From an uncultured marine group I thaumarchaeote (GTDB lineage Archaea; Thermoproteota; Nitrososphaeria; Nitrososphaerales; Nitrosopumilaceae), in NCBI GenBank assembly GCA_902590655.1, contig CACIXQ010000003.1, positions 1 through 58,895 of the forward strand: 58,895 nucleotides of DNA, given 5' to 3'. Numbering within the stretch: position 1 is the stretch's first letter; each line of letters begins with the position of its first letter. The notes beneath the pieces were generated by a model that made no database searches, was not told where the DNA came from, and saw nothing but the letters and a program-made list of their open reading frames with translations. Of this stretch, positions 44,388 through 53,825 are shown one piece after another. The translations under genes and the position numbers were made by a program.

Positions 44388-45306
44388 TCACAACTTTCAG
44401 AAATATGTCTTCTAGGTTTGTTGGCATTGCAGATAAATCATCTATTACTATATTATTTTGATTTAAAATTTTTAGAACATTCATTAAAACAAATTCAGAA
44501 TCAGTGGAACGTATTGTAATTGTTGCACCAGAGTTAAATTCAATTTTACAATCTTTAATATTTTCTAAAATACTTTCTAATGTGCTAGTATTAGAGGAAA
44601 CATGAATTTCGATTGTTTTTTCATGACCAAATCTTTTTTTTAATCCATTTGGTGAATCGACAGTGATTATTTTGCCCTTGTTAATAATTGCAATATTATC
44701 ACAAAAATATTCTGCCTCAGTAAGCACATGTGTCGTATAAAATATCGTTAAATTTTTTTCCTTTACTTTATTTTTTAAAAAATCTAATAACTGTCGTCTT
44801 GCAGTTGGATCTAATCCAACTGTCGGTTCATCTAAGAATAAAAGATCCATATCATGCATAAATTCACGTGCAACTTGCACTCGTCTTCTTTGACCAATGG
44901 AAAGATCTTCATTTCTTTTCTTTCTAATATCAACTAGATTGAAAGCAGAAAGAAGTTCTTCCATTCTATTCATTCTAGTTTTCTTTTCAATATTCCACAT
45001 CATTCCATATTTCTCAAGTGATTTTTCTACTGTTAGTGTCGGTTCATAACTTGGTTGTTGTAAAACTACACCAATTTTTTTCCTTATACTCAATGGTTCC
45101 TTTGCAGCGTCAATTTCTAGAACTGAAATTTTTCCACTAGTTGGCTGGATTAATGTAGTTAACAGTTTAATCACAGTTGACTTTCCTGCTCCATTAGGTC
45201 CTAGAAAACCAAAAATTTGTCCCTCATCTACATCAAGATCTATACCGTCTACTGCGTTTATTCCATCATATGATTTGAAAAGCGATCTGGCAAAAACAGA
45301 TTTCAT
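44362..45306 (-). CDS. ABC transporter ATP-binding protein (DrrA/CcmA-like)
   Basis: A 314-residue ATPase. Walker A GPNGAGKST (about 35-43), signature LSIGQRRRV, Walker B LLFLDEPTVGLDPTA and the switch His in YTTHVLTEAEYF are all present. A C-terminal domain of about 90 residues (after 220) is typical of DrrA-type exporters. It pairs with the overlapping permease. Its start is 26 bases from the divergent frame of the RPA-like gene, an unusually tight gap. Confidence 0.93.
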   Translation of the reverse strand: MKSVFARSLFKSYDGINAVDGIDLDVDEGQIFGFLGPNGAGKSTVIKLLTTLIQPTSGKISVLEIDAAKEPLSIRKKIGVVLQQPSYEPTLTVEKSLEKYGMMWNIEKKTRMNRMEELLSAFNLVDIRKKRNEDLSIGQRRRVQVAREFMHDMDLLFLDEPTVGLDPTARRQLLDFLKNKVKEKNLTIFYTTHVLTEAEYFCDNIAIINKGKIITVDSPNGLKKRFGHEKTIEIHVSSNTSTLESILENIKDCKIEFNSGATITIRSTDSEFVLMNVLKILNQNNIVIDDLSAMPTNLEDIFLKVVSDSNASNN

Positions 45307-45374
45307 ATTTCTTGAAATTCTAGACTCCTTAAATGTTAATAAGAGATGAAAAGTGGAAAATTAAAGGGAGCAAC

Positions 45375-46775
45375 TTGTCAGAGTTTGAAGAACTGTTAGA
45401 AAAGATCCAAGAACAAAAACCTGAATTAACCAAACAAGATATCGATGATAAAATTAAACAAAAAATGGAAAAGATAGGTCCAGGATATTTAACAGACGAG
45501 GGTGCTCTTTTTCTTATTGCGGGAGATTTAGGAATATCATTAAAACAAAATTTGAAAACTGAAATTGGATTAAAGGACATTTACGTAGGTGCTAAGGACG
45601 TATCAATAGAAAGTAGAGTTCTAAATATTTCACCAACAAAGCAATTTTCTAGAAAAGATGGTTCACCCTTTCTACTTAGAACTATGACTGTGTATGATAA
45701 TGATTCTACTGTGAGCGTTAAGCTTTGGGATGAAAAAGCTAACCTACCAGGAATTGAAGATCTTAAGCCAGGTGATCTGATAAAAATAATCAAGGCTTAT
45801 GTTAAAGCAGATCTTAATGGTAGCCCAACACTAAATGTTGGTTCAGGATCTAACATCGAATCAACCAATAAAGAGAGTAAAATTCGGGCAGTTGATGAAC
45901 TAACGATTGATGTTAGTGAAGTTAAAGAAAATCAAAACAATATAGTTGTCTCTGGTAAAATAGATGGTAATATCACTACACTACAATTCACTAATAGGCG
46001 TGGAGAACCAGGAAAAGGACTTAGAATGAGATTGAAAGGGAAAGAGGGTTCCACCAAAGGAGTTGTCATATGGGGAAAAGATGAATCGTTTTTACCTAAA
46101 GTTATTTCCCAGAATGCAAAAGTTAGGTTGTTAGGTGTTAGAACAAAGATAGGAAATCAAGGTCTCGAAATCCATGGAAATGAGGCAACATTAGTTGAAA
46201 TTGAGGGAGGAAAAGAGTCAGAGCCTATTATTGTACGCATTGCATCAATCAAAAGAAATGATGGAGACAAAACTTCTGCAATTGGTATAGACAATAAGAA
46301 AAACATGATGTACTTATCAGACTTCTCAAATATGCTGGATTCTATTAATGTGGAAGATGTTATAGAATGCATGCCCTCACAAGTTTTTGGTAATGCTGTA
46401 ACACTAAATCATGATTCATTTGTAAGAAAAATTGATGATGATCAAAATATACCAGAATTATCTAGCCTGAGAACAAAAATTTCTGAGATTGAATTGGAAA
46501 ATAATTATTGTGTAGAAGCTATTATTTTGAAAGAACCAGAAAAGCGCGAAATTCAAACAAAAACTGGCGAAACGATCCTGTTATCAGAAATGTTTGTTGA
46601 AGATGATAGCGGTCAAATTTGGATTAAAGGGTGGAGAAACCAAGCAATCCTACTAGATGGACTTTCTAGTGGGGAGATAATTTCTGTTACTGCTGTTAAC
46701 GCAAAAGCTGGTCTTGAAGGTAGAACAGAATTGTTTTTGACACCGTTTTCAACTATTGTAAAAAAGAATTACTAA
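45375..46775 (+). CDS. RPA-like single-stranded DNA-binding protein with several OB folds
   Basis: About 466 residues. A short helical start (MSEFEELLEKI) is followed by repeated OB-fold units: one at about 60-150 (ESRVLNISPTKQF, DNDSTVSVKLWDE, LKPGDLIKIIKAY), a second around 180-290 (VVIWGKDE), and a C-terminal unit ending with GQIWIKGWR. This matches archaeal RPA large subunits that coat ssDNA. I prefer TTG at 45375 because gggag lies just before it and the ATG at 45333 would leave only 26 bases to the divergent ABC gene; the longer form is possible. It ends overlapping lhr by four bases. Confidence 0.85.
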   Translation: MSEFEELLEKIQEQKPELTKQDIDDKIKQKMEKIGPGYLTDEGALFLIAGDLGISLKQNLKTEIGLKDIYVGAKDVSIESRVLNISPTKQFSRKDGSPFLLRTMTVYDNDSTVSVKLWDEKANLPGIEDLKPGDLIKIIKAYVKADLNGSPTLNVGSGSNIESTNKESKIRAVDELTIDVSEVKENQNNIVVSGKIDGNITTLQFTNRRGEPGKGLRMRLKGKEGSTKGVVIWGKDESFLPKVISQNAKVRLLGVRTKIGNQGLEIHGNEATLVEIEGGKESEPIIVRIASIKRNDGDKTSAIGIDNKKNMMYLSDFSNMLDSINVEDVIECMPSQVFGNAVTLNHDSFVRKIDDDQNIPELSSLRTKISEIELENNYCVEAIILKEPEKREIQTKTGETILLSEMFVEDDSGQIWIKGWRNQAILLDGLSSGEIISVTAVNAKAGLEGRTELFLTPFSTIVKKNY

Positions 46776-49522
46776 TCCCAAAAACCTCTTGTCATTACAT
46801 ACTGTCTTTCAGCTTCGTAAATTTGTTTATACATTAGCTCCTGATCAGTCATATTTCTTAAAATTCTTGCACCAGTATCAGCACCAACACCATAACCTGA
46901 TAAAACAATTATAGCATTTTTACCAAAAGTTTCAATCAACGAAGCTACTTTCCAAGCACGTTTAAATTTTTGATTTTCTTCGGTTGAAAGTTTTTTCCCA
47001 TTATGTTTTTTCTGAATGATCTTGACTAAATCATGATCTGAATAAAATGTGGCTGTAATTTGTCTACTTTTACAATATTTACAACTAAGGTGATTCTTTA
47101 CATCTTCCGTAATTACAGCTAACTGCCATTTTCCACAGCGAGCACAGATTAGACGATGTTTGGCTTTGAATAATCGCTTTTTTACCAAATCAAGAATTGC
47201 CTTATCAACACTTGCTGGGGATGAATAATATTTTGTAGTGTGATCTAATAGTGGTTCAGCTAATTTGGAAAACTTGTCGACATTAACCCACTCAATCTGA
47301 ATTTCCTTATTTCTAATTTTATTTAAAATGATTTCAGTTGATTGTAGATCAAACTTATCATGGAATAGCTCTCTTAATGATTCCATAACAACAGGCGTAT
47401 TTTGATATCGTTCGTAAAGAAAACGACCTGATTTTCTATCATAAATGGCTCCACGGCCTACCATCCCAAATTTTTTTGCAACACACCATGTTCTCCAATT
47501 AACGTTGTGTGTTCCAATCAATGATGCGGTTACAATATCACGAAGATCAAATTTCTCAATTAAAGCATCGACAATCATCTGTTGGTTAATTCTTGCGTTT
47601 GATTCCAAAACAATTCTGTATGCGTCTGATCTTGATTGAACAACTTGCCCAAGAATAGATTCTAGTAGTGAGGAAAGTATGGTTGCGAGGGTTGAATTGA
47701 TTTTTGTACCAAAACATGCATGAATGACAACATTGCGATCTGTTCTTACGGATTCAATTACAATAGTTTTCTCATCTGGTATAACGCTAAAATCTAGTTC
47801 TGGGATTATTTTGTTAAGCATTGATAATGAGCCACGTTTTACTTTATTCCTGAATAACCCAACTTTTTGCGCTGTATTGTAATCTACCGGAATGTTTTCT
47901 CCTTCCCAATAAGGAACATTCCTTCGTTCACCTCGAATTGGTTCAACGTTTACTTGTAAATCCTTTTCATCAACATTCAGTATCCTCCATTGCATTCCAC
48001 GTAGAACAAAGATATTCCCTGCTTCACCATGATCGCCAACAAACCTTTGATCTAAGGATCCTATGATCTTTTTTCCTACTGAATCAAATACTTTGAATTT
48101 TAAAATATCTGGAATTGTTGATAGATTTTCAAAATAATATCTGAATGCCTTTCGTGTTTTCCAGAATTTCATTTTTTTCTTGTCAAAGGATAGAATGTAG
48201 ATGCTGTCCAAGATCTCTAAAACATTACAAAACTCATCTAATGTTAAATTTCTAAATGGATAGGCTTGTTTGGTTATTTTATAAGCAAAATCAATAGATA
48301 ATTCACCCATCTGGAGTGACAGACCTACTAGGTGGTGGGCTAAAACATCAAGCGAATCATCATGAATTTTTTGTTCTTCAATAGAACTATTTTTTATTCT
48401 ATCAAGAATTGCCTTGGTTTCAAATTCATCATCAGCACTGTTTGTGATAATTAGACCCCTTGCTGAAGAATTACGAAAGTGCTTACTTCTGCCTATACGT
48501 TGCATTAATTTTGATACTTGGCGTGGTGAGCCATAATGAATTACAAGTTCCACTGAACCAATGTCTAATCCTAATTCAAGAGATGATGTACATACAACTA
48601 TACCACTTGCCCCGCTACGAAGTATGCTCTCTGTTTCCTCTCTAACTTGCTTTGACAGTGAACCATGATGCAGCTCTACATTCATCACAGTTTTTTCTTT
48701 TAAAATTGAGGCTAAAAATTCAGATTCACCCCTAGTATTAGTGAACAAAAGAACTGGAGAATTTATTTCTAATTTTTCAACATATTGAATAATTGAATCA
48801 GCTACCTCAGAAATTGAACCTTTAACAAATTTTACTTCAACATCATATTTCCTCATTGTTTTATCTTGAATTATCTTACATGGTTTCTCTGTTCCAACAA
48901 GAAAGTGTGCAGCATCATCAACATTTCCAACCGTAGCTGACAGTCCAGTCCGTATAATTTTCTGGTTTGAATTAAGTTGTAGTCTTTCTAGACTTATGGA
49001 TAACTGTGATCCACGTTCACTAGAAAGAAGCTCATGTACTTCATCAATTATAACACGTTCTAGTTCAGAAAGCGCAGATAACATTTTCTGTTGAGTGAGA
49101 AGAATAACTAGTGTTTCTGGCGTTGTAATTAGTACATCTGGTGGCGACTCTGAGATTTTTTTTCTAACTGATTGTGGTGTATCGCCATGTCTAACTTGAA
49201 TTGTTAGATCATCCAATTCAGCATATTTGATTATTCTTCGAAAAACATCTCGGTTAAGTGCTCTTAATGGCGTAATGTAAAGTGCTTTGATTTTTCCCTG
49301 CTTTTTTGTTTCTTTTATCTGCGAAAAAGTAGGAATTACTGAGCATTCTGTTTTACCTGAACCGGTTGGAGCTATGATCAATGAATCAATTTTTTGATAA
49401 ATTATCGGTGCAGCTCTTTTTTGAATATCAGTTAGTTGTTCAAATCCTAATGAATGAAATTTTTCTTCTAGAAAAGCTTCAGGATGCTGACTCTTCAATA
49501 TTTTTTGTTCTAACTCGCTCAT
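46772..49522 (-). CDS. lhr: Lhr-type superfamily 2 DNA helicase
   Basis: A 916-residue helicase. Motif I APTGSGKTE (51-59), motif II DEVHE, SATVGN as motif III, then the second RecA domain (TNTRGESEFLA, SSLELGLDIGSVELVIHYGSPRQVSKLMQRIGR) and the winged-helix and Lhr core. A C-terminal zinc finger (CARCG and CKYC near 785-812) is added. Archaeal Lhr proteins unwind RNA-DNA hybrids and act in repair. It faces the RPA-like gene, and a 39-residue membrane protein overlaps its start. Confidence 0.9.
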   Translation of the reverse strand: MSELEQKILKSQHPEAFLEEKFHSLGFEQLTDIQKRAAPIIYQKIDSLIIAPTGSGKTECSVIPTFSQIKETKKQGKIKALYITPLRALNRDVFRRIIKYAELDDLTIQVRHGDTPQSVRKKISESPPDVLITTPETLVILLTQQKMLSALSELERVIIDEVHELLSSERGSQLSISLERLQLNSNQKIIRTGLSATVGNVDDAAHFLVGTEKPCKIIQDKTMRKYDVEVKFVKGSISEVADSIIQYVEKLEINSPVLLFTNTRGESEFLASILKEKTVMNVELHHGSLSKQVREETESILRSGASGIVVCTSSLELGLDIGSVELVIHYGSPRQVSKLMQRIGRSKHFRNSSARGLIITNSADDEFETKAILDRIKNSSIEEQKIHDDSLDVLAHHLVGLSLQMGELSIDFAYKITKQAYPFRNLTLDEFCNVLEILDSIYILSFDKKKMKFWKTRKAFRYYFENLSTIPDILKFKVFDSVGKKIIGSLDQRFVGDHGEAGNIFVLRGMQWRILNVDEKDLQVNVEPIRGERRNVPYWEGENIPVDYNTAQKVGLFRNKVKRGSLSMLNKIIPELDFSVIPDEKTIVIESVRTDRNVVIHACFGTKINSTLATILSSLLESILGQVVQSRSDAYRIVLESNARINQQMIVDALIEKFDLRDIVTASLIGTHNVNWRTWCVAKKFGMVGRGAIYDRKSGRFLYERYQNTPVVMESLRELFHDKFDLQSTEIILNKIRNKEIQIEWVNVDKFSKLAEPLLDHTTKYYSSPASVDKAILDLVKKRLFKAKHRLICARCGKWQLAVITEDVKNHLSCKYCKSRQITATFYSDHDLVKIIQKKHNGKKLSTEENQKFKRAWKVASLIETFGKNAIIVLSGYGVGADTGARILRNMTDQELMYKQIYEAERQYVMTRGFWD

Positions 49523-49598
49523 AAACTATCGCACCTACAATTCCTGCAGCAAACAAAATAATTGCAATAATAGGAATATATTCAGAAAGTCCTGCCAT
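49479..49598 (-). CDS. Hidden 39-residue single-pass membrane protein
   Basis: The frame starts at ATG 49598 with MAGLSEYIPIIAIILFA, has one helix at about 8-26 (IPIIAII to GAIVY), then a charged tail VRTKNIEESAS. It overlaps the first 44 bases of lhr in another frame, so the two are likely translated together. Codons look native, and the N-out or N-in topology follows from the basic RxRxK segment after the helix (C-terminus inside). No function is known; it may be too small for automatic annotation. Confidence 0.6.
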   Translation of the reverse strand: MAGLSEYIPIIAIILFAAGIVGAIVYERVRTKNIEESAS

Positions 49599-49630
49599 TG
49601 TGTATACACGTCCTTAGTGTATTAAATAGA

Positions 49631-50281
49631 TTAAGATTGATCAGTTAGGCCTTTTGGCATTATAGTATATTGAAATTTTTTGTTATCAAAAGGAGATCTA
49701 GCTTGACATGAATACCCATTACCATTTTTTGAAAGTCTTATCTTATTATGTATGTACATACTGATTGATTCCTCCAAGTTTTCCTTTTCATGTTTGTTAA
49801 TACTTCGAACAGTATTAGTTATGATTATAGGAATTTTCATTTCAATGGCAATTATTGATAAGGTATGCATATATTTCATAAAAGAGATATTTTTTTCAAA
49901 AGATTGTTCTTTTTTTGAATATTCAAATGAGAAAAGATCTGTTACACTGTCTATGATTAGTAAAGAATAATTTTCAAATGTTGTTTTTGTCAATGATTGT
50001 AGTTGTTCTACAGTATTAGTAACTCGATTTATTTTAATTCTGTCAAGTAGGGATGGATTAATTTTCTGATATTCCATCATTTCAACTAGTCTTTCAGGTC
50101 TAAATTCTCCAGTTGTGTCATGAAAAAGGATCTCCTTCCCACCATCCAAAGCATTAAGGCATATTTGAAATGCTAATTGTGTTTTTCCAGTAGCACTTTG
50201 TCCAGAAATACTAGTAATTAATCCCCCCTTAATTCCACCACCAAGGAATTGATCTAGTTCTTTTAATCCAGTTTTAATCAT
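49631..50281 (-). CDS. radB: RadB-like RecA-family ATPase
   Basis: A 216-residue protein starting MIKTGLKELDQFLGGG. Walker A GQSATGKT (27-34), a Walker B hydrophobic strand LLIIDSV, and a short C-terminal domain mark a RadB-type paralogue of RadA without the N-terminal helix-hairpin-helix. RadB aids recombination. I take ATG at 50281, as an upstream frame to 50326 would add an untypical 15-residue piece. It lies upstream of the small membrane protein and lhr on the same strand, and is divergent from the LSm gene. Confidence 0.8.
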   Translation of the reverse strand: MIKTGLKELDQFLGGGIKGGLITSISGQSATGKTQLAFQICLNALDGGKEILFHDTTGEFRPERLVEMMEYQKINPSLLDRIKINRVTNTVEQLQSLTKTTFENYSLLIIDSVTDLFSFEYSKKEQSFEKNISFMKYMHTLSIIAIEMKIPIIITNTVRSINKHEKENLEESISMYIHNKIRLSKNGNGYSCQARSPFDNKKFQYTIMPKGLTDQS

Positions 50282-50380
50282 GCATTTAGTGTTTGTATGG
50301 AAAACTAATGAAATTTTCCTTATCATTCAAATAGGCAAGGCTTTTATTTTGTTGTCAAAGAGGCAACACAAGAGAATATT

Positions 50381-50623
50381 ATGTCACAAACAACATCAAA
50401 AAGACCCCTAACTACATTACAAAAAAATACAAAAAAATCTGTGACTGTAAGACTGAAAAATGATGTTGAATATAGAGGGAAGATCGATAATGTTGATTCT
50501 TACATGAATTTGATTATGACTGATGCTGAAGAGCTAAATAATGGTAAAACCGTAGAAAAATTTGGACGAGTAATTCTACGAGGAAATAATGTACTTTTTA
50601 TCAAATTAGAAAACGAGCTTTAG
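50381..50623 (+). CDS. Sm-like (LSm) RNA-binding protein
   Basis: An 80-residue protein. The Sm1 motif (SVTVRLKNDVEYRGKIDNVDSYMNLIM) and the Sm2 motif (GRVILRGNNVLFI) are in place. Archaeal LSm proteins form heptameric rings that bind U-rich RNA and help RNA processing. It is 12 bases upstream of metK on the same strand, so probably in one transcript. Confidence 0.93.
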   Translation: MSQTTSKRPLTTLQKNTKKSVTVRLKNDVEYRGKIDNVDSYMNLIMTDAEELNNGKTVEKFGRVILRGNNVLFIKLENEL

Positions 50624-50635
50624 ATTGTATCACCA

Positions 50636-51796
50636 ATGTCTAAAACGTATACTTTCACATCAGAGTCAGTAACTGAAGGACATCCAGATAAAGTCTGTGA
50701 TCATATTTCTGATGCAATATTAGATGAATTTCTTAGACAGGATCCAGATTCGAGAGTAGCCGTTGAGACGTTAGTAACTACAGACTTTGTTACAGTTGCT
50801 GGTGAAGTTACCTCAAAGGGAAAATTTGACATTGAAAAAGTAGTGAGGGATACTATTGCGGAAATTGGTTATGATGATGATGCATTGAAATTTGATGCGA
50901 GAACTTGTAAAGTTGTTGTAAAGATAGATCCACAGAGCCCAAATATTTCACAAGGAGTAACAGTATCAGAAACACAAAAGGAGCAAGGAGCAGGCGACCA
51001 GGGATTAATGTTTGGTTATGCAACAAATGAAACTGATGAGCTTATGCCATTGCCAATATCACTGGCTCACAAACTTACAAAAAAACTCGCTGATGTTAGA
51101 AAATCAAAAGAATTGTCATGGGTAAGACCAGATGGTAAGTCTCAAGTTTCTGTTGCATATGTAGATGACAAACCAGAAAGAGTTGAAACGATTGTAATTT
51201 CAACTCAACATGATCCTGAGATATCGAATGAGGAGATTAGAAAGCAGATTATTGATAAAGTGGTAAAGCCCGTTTGTGGAAATTGGTGGCATGATGACAT
51301 TGTGATTCATGTAAATCCAACCGGAAAATTTGAGATTGGAGGACCTCATGGCGATGCTGGACTTACTGGTAGAAAAATTATTGTTGATTCGTATGGTGGA
51401 ATGGGAAGACACGGTGGTGGAGCATTTTCGGGAAAGGATCCATCAAAGGTGGATAGATCTGCTTGTTACATGTGCAGATATGTTGCAAAAAATCTTGTGG
51501 CTGCTGGTCTTGCAGATAGATGTGAAGTACAGATTGCTTATGCCATAGGAGTCTGTCAACCATTATCTATAATGGTTAACACATTTGAAACAAACAAAAT
51601 ATCTGAAGAACAGATTGAGAAAATTCTAAATGCACACTTTGACATGAAACCTGCTGCAATAGTTTCTCATTTGGATCTAAAAAGACCAATTTACAAAAAG
51701 ACTGCTGGTTATGGTCATTTTGGCAGAAACGAATCAGAATTTACCTGGGAAAAGACCGACAAGGCCGAAGATCTAAGAAAGGCTGCTGGTCTGTAA
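50636..51796 (+). CDS. metK: S-adenosylmethionine synthetase, bacterial/eukaryotic type
   Basis: A 386-residue enzyme of the MetK type, not the divergent archaeal MAT. It starts with [20 protein letters not shown] (ATP and Met binding), and has the signature [12 protein letters not shown] (residues about 118-129) and the [16 protein letters not shown] loop. It makes SAM from Met and ATP, the cofactor needed by the radical SAM and corrin methyltransferase genes nearby. It follows the LSm gene closely and overlaps the end of the convergent SDR gene by 24 bases. Confidence 0.95.
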   Translation: MSKTYTFTSESVTEGHPDKVCDHISDAILDEFLRQDPDSRVAVETLVTTDFVTVAGEVTSKGKFDIEKVVRDTIAEIGYDDDALKFDARTCKVVVKIDPQSPNISQGVTVSETQKEQGAGDQGLMFGYATNETDELMPLPISLAHKLTKKLADVRKSKELSWVRPDGKSQVSVAYVDDKPERVETIVISTQHDPEISNEEIRKQIIDKVVKPVCGNWWHDDIVIHVNPTGKFEIGGPHGDAGLTGRKIIVDSYGGMGRHGGGAFSGKDPSKVDRSACYMCRYVAKNLVAAGLADRCEVQIAYAIGVCQPLSIMVNTFETNKISEEQIEKILNAHFDMKPAAIVSHLDLKRPIYKKTAGYGHFGRNESEFTWEKTDKAEDLRKAAGL

Positions 51797-52657
51797 AAAT
51801 TCTTGAATAGTTTTTAGTTTAACATTAGATAGATTTTGTAATTGTTTTCCATCACTTGTATAATCTCCAACTAGAATGTTTAATGATTCTAAACCATAAA
51901 CAGCTTTTGCATTACGTTTTGCTTCATCATATGCATCTTCTATACTAATTTTTTCAAATTTTATTCCTGTATTTCCAGCAAAAAGTTTCACAAAATCTTC
52001 AAAACTAATCTTTTGAGGTCCTACTAGATCTATAATCTTCTTAGAAAATTTTTTTTCAAGAACTGCCTCTAGAATGATTTTTGCGACATCCTCCACAAAT
52101 ATTGGCTGCAATCTATACTCACCAGAACCTGGAATAACTATAACTCCACTTTTCATTTGCTTAGAAAGAGTCTTGGTTAAATGATCCGTTTTCCCTATAA
52201 TATAAGAAGCACGAAATATTGTATAATCTAATCCAGAATTGATTATTTCTTGTTCAGCTTTGTATTTTGAAGCAAAATAATCTGATGTATTACTTTTGGA
52301 GACACCAAGACCACTGATAAAGATAATTTTTTTTATTCCAGCGTTTTTGCATGTTTTAATTACGTCTTTTGTTAGATTCAGATTGATCTCTTCGAATGTA
52401 GATTTTGGAGTTTGTCTCCCTATTCCAATTAAATTAATCAAAGCATCATAGTTTTTGAGTTTGGTTTGAAGCTTCGGATCTGAGATATTTGTTGATATTA
52501 TTTTGATCTCAGATGAATAATTCTGAAAATTTTTTCTAGAAATTGCTAAAACATTGAGCTTATTTTCATAAAGAAAATTTCTTAGATTTTGTCCTACGAA
52601 ACCATTAGCACCAGCAACAACTATTCCTGTGGATGTATTTGGCATGGAAAAAATCAT
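51773..52657 (-). CDS. NAD(P)-binding atypical SDR (NmrA/NDUFA9-like)
   Basis: A 294-residue protein with the glycine motif [12 protein letters not shown] at about 14-25, ISGLGVS as the active-site strand and YKAEQ in place of the usual YxxxK. This is the pattern of atypical SDRs that often bind NADPH without clear catalysis, related to complex I NDUFA9 and to NmrA. The C-terminal half has [12 protein letters not shown]. The physiological role is unknown. It overlaps metK at its 3' end and is divergent from cbiD by 38 bases. Confidence 0.82.
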   Translation of the reverse strand: MIFSMPNTSTGIVVAGANGFVGQNLRNFLYENKLNVLAISRKNFQNYSSEIKIISTNISDPKLQTKLKNYDALINLIGIGRQTPKSTFEEINLNLTKDVIKTCKNAGIKKIIFISGLGVSKSNTSDYFASKYKAEQEIINSGLDYTIFRASYIIGKTDHLTKTLSKQMKSGVIVIPGSGEYRLQPIFVEDVAKIILEAVLEKKFSKKIIDLVGPQKISFEDFVKLFAGNTGIKFEKISIEDAYDEAKRNAKAVYGLESLNILVGDYTSDGKQLQNLSNVKLKTIQEFLQTSSLS

Positions 52658-52695
52658 ACAACAATTGATTTTAAGGATATCATCGATTATTCATT

Positions 52696-53793
52696 ATGGA
52701 GCAGGCAGAAAAACCGGAGGGTAAGAATCGTACTGGATTTACAACTGGTACAAGTGCTACAGCTGCCTCAATAGCTTGTATTTTATCAATTATAAATCAA
52801 AAAAAAATTGAAACAGTTGATGTTTTGCTTCCCAAAAAATCTAAAATCAAAATTAATATCGATAGTTGTAAATTTGAAAAAAATAATGCACGTTGCTCAG
52901 TAATTAAAGATGGTGGTGACGATCCTGATGTAACACATGGTGCAGAGATCATCGTAGACTTGGAGCTCACACCAAAAATAAATTCTATTGAGATAGATGG
53001 TGGTGATGGGGTGGGCAGGGTAACAAAACCTGGAATAGGATTAGATATTGGTCAAGCCGCAATTAATCCAACTCCACGAAAAATGATCATAGAAAATTTA
53101 ACTGAAGTTGGTAAGGAAGTTTTAGAAAAGAACGGAGTTAGAGTAGTGATATCAGTCCCCAAGGGTAAGGAGCTTGGACCAAAGACTGACAACCCACGAA
53201 TTGGAATTGTTGGTGGAATATCGATTTTGGGAACAAGTGGTATTGTAATACCTTACTCAACTGCATCATTTGCAGCTGCTATTAGACAGCAACTTGATGT
53301 CGTGCTTTCAATGGGAGACAGTACAGTTGCCTTGACAACTGGTGGAAGGAGTGAAGATTTTGCAAGAAAGATTTTTGATCTTCCTGATCATTCATTTGTA
53401 CAGTTCGGAGATTTTTCTGGATATACAATTTCACAATGTGCAAAAAAAGGAATGAGTAAAGCTCATGTGTGTGGATTTATTGGAAAATTTGCCAAAATGG
53501 CAACTGGTGTAAAGCAGACACATGTAAAAGGCTCAAAAGTTGACATGAACTTTCTCTCGGAATTAGCAAAACAATGTAATGCTGATAAAGATATTATCGA
53601 GAAAATAAAAAATGCAAATACAGCAAGAAATGTTCAAGAGATTATTCTTGAAAATAATACTGATGGCTTTTTTGATCTGATTTGTTCAGAAGTACATAAA
53701 CAAATGACTAGTCACTCAGAAAATAAGATCCCTATCGAAATTATTCTGTTTAATTTTGATGGAAGTGTATTAGCACGCTATCCCAAACAGTAA
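52696..53793 (+). CDS. cbiD: Cobalt-precorrin-5B C1-methyltransferase CbiD
   Basis: A 365-residue protein. GFTTGTSATAASIA near the start is the CbiD hallmark; GGDDPDVTHG, GVGRVTKPGIGLDIGQAAINPTPR and GTSGIVIPYS follow in the usual order. It methylates C1 of the corrin ring with SAM in the anaerobic cobalt-early route. It is the first gene of cbiD-cbiG-cbiX-cbiC, with a 32-base gap to cbiG. No B12 riboswitch was seen upstream. Confidence 0.94.
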   Translation: MEQAEKPEGKNRTGFTTGTSATAASIACILSIINQKKIETVDVLLPKKSKIKINIDSCKFEKNNARCSVIKDGGDDPDVTHGAEIIVDLELTPKINSIEIDGGDGVGRVTKPGIGLDIGQAAINPTPRKMIIENLTEVGKEVLEKNGVRVVISVPKGKELGPKTDNPRIGIVGGISILGTSGIVIPYSTASFAAAIRQQLDVVLSMGDSTVALTTGGRSEDFARKIFDLPDHSFVQFGDFSGYTISQCAKKGMSKAHVCGFIGKFAKMATGVKQTHVKGSKVDMNFLSELAKQCNADKDIIEKIKNANTARNVQEIILENNTDGFFDLICSEVHKQMTSHSENKIPIEIILFNFDGSVLARYPKQ

Positions 53794-53825
53794 GGGATTT
53801 TATTAAACTAGAATACAAGCAACAC

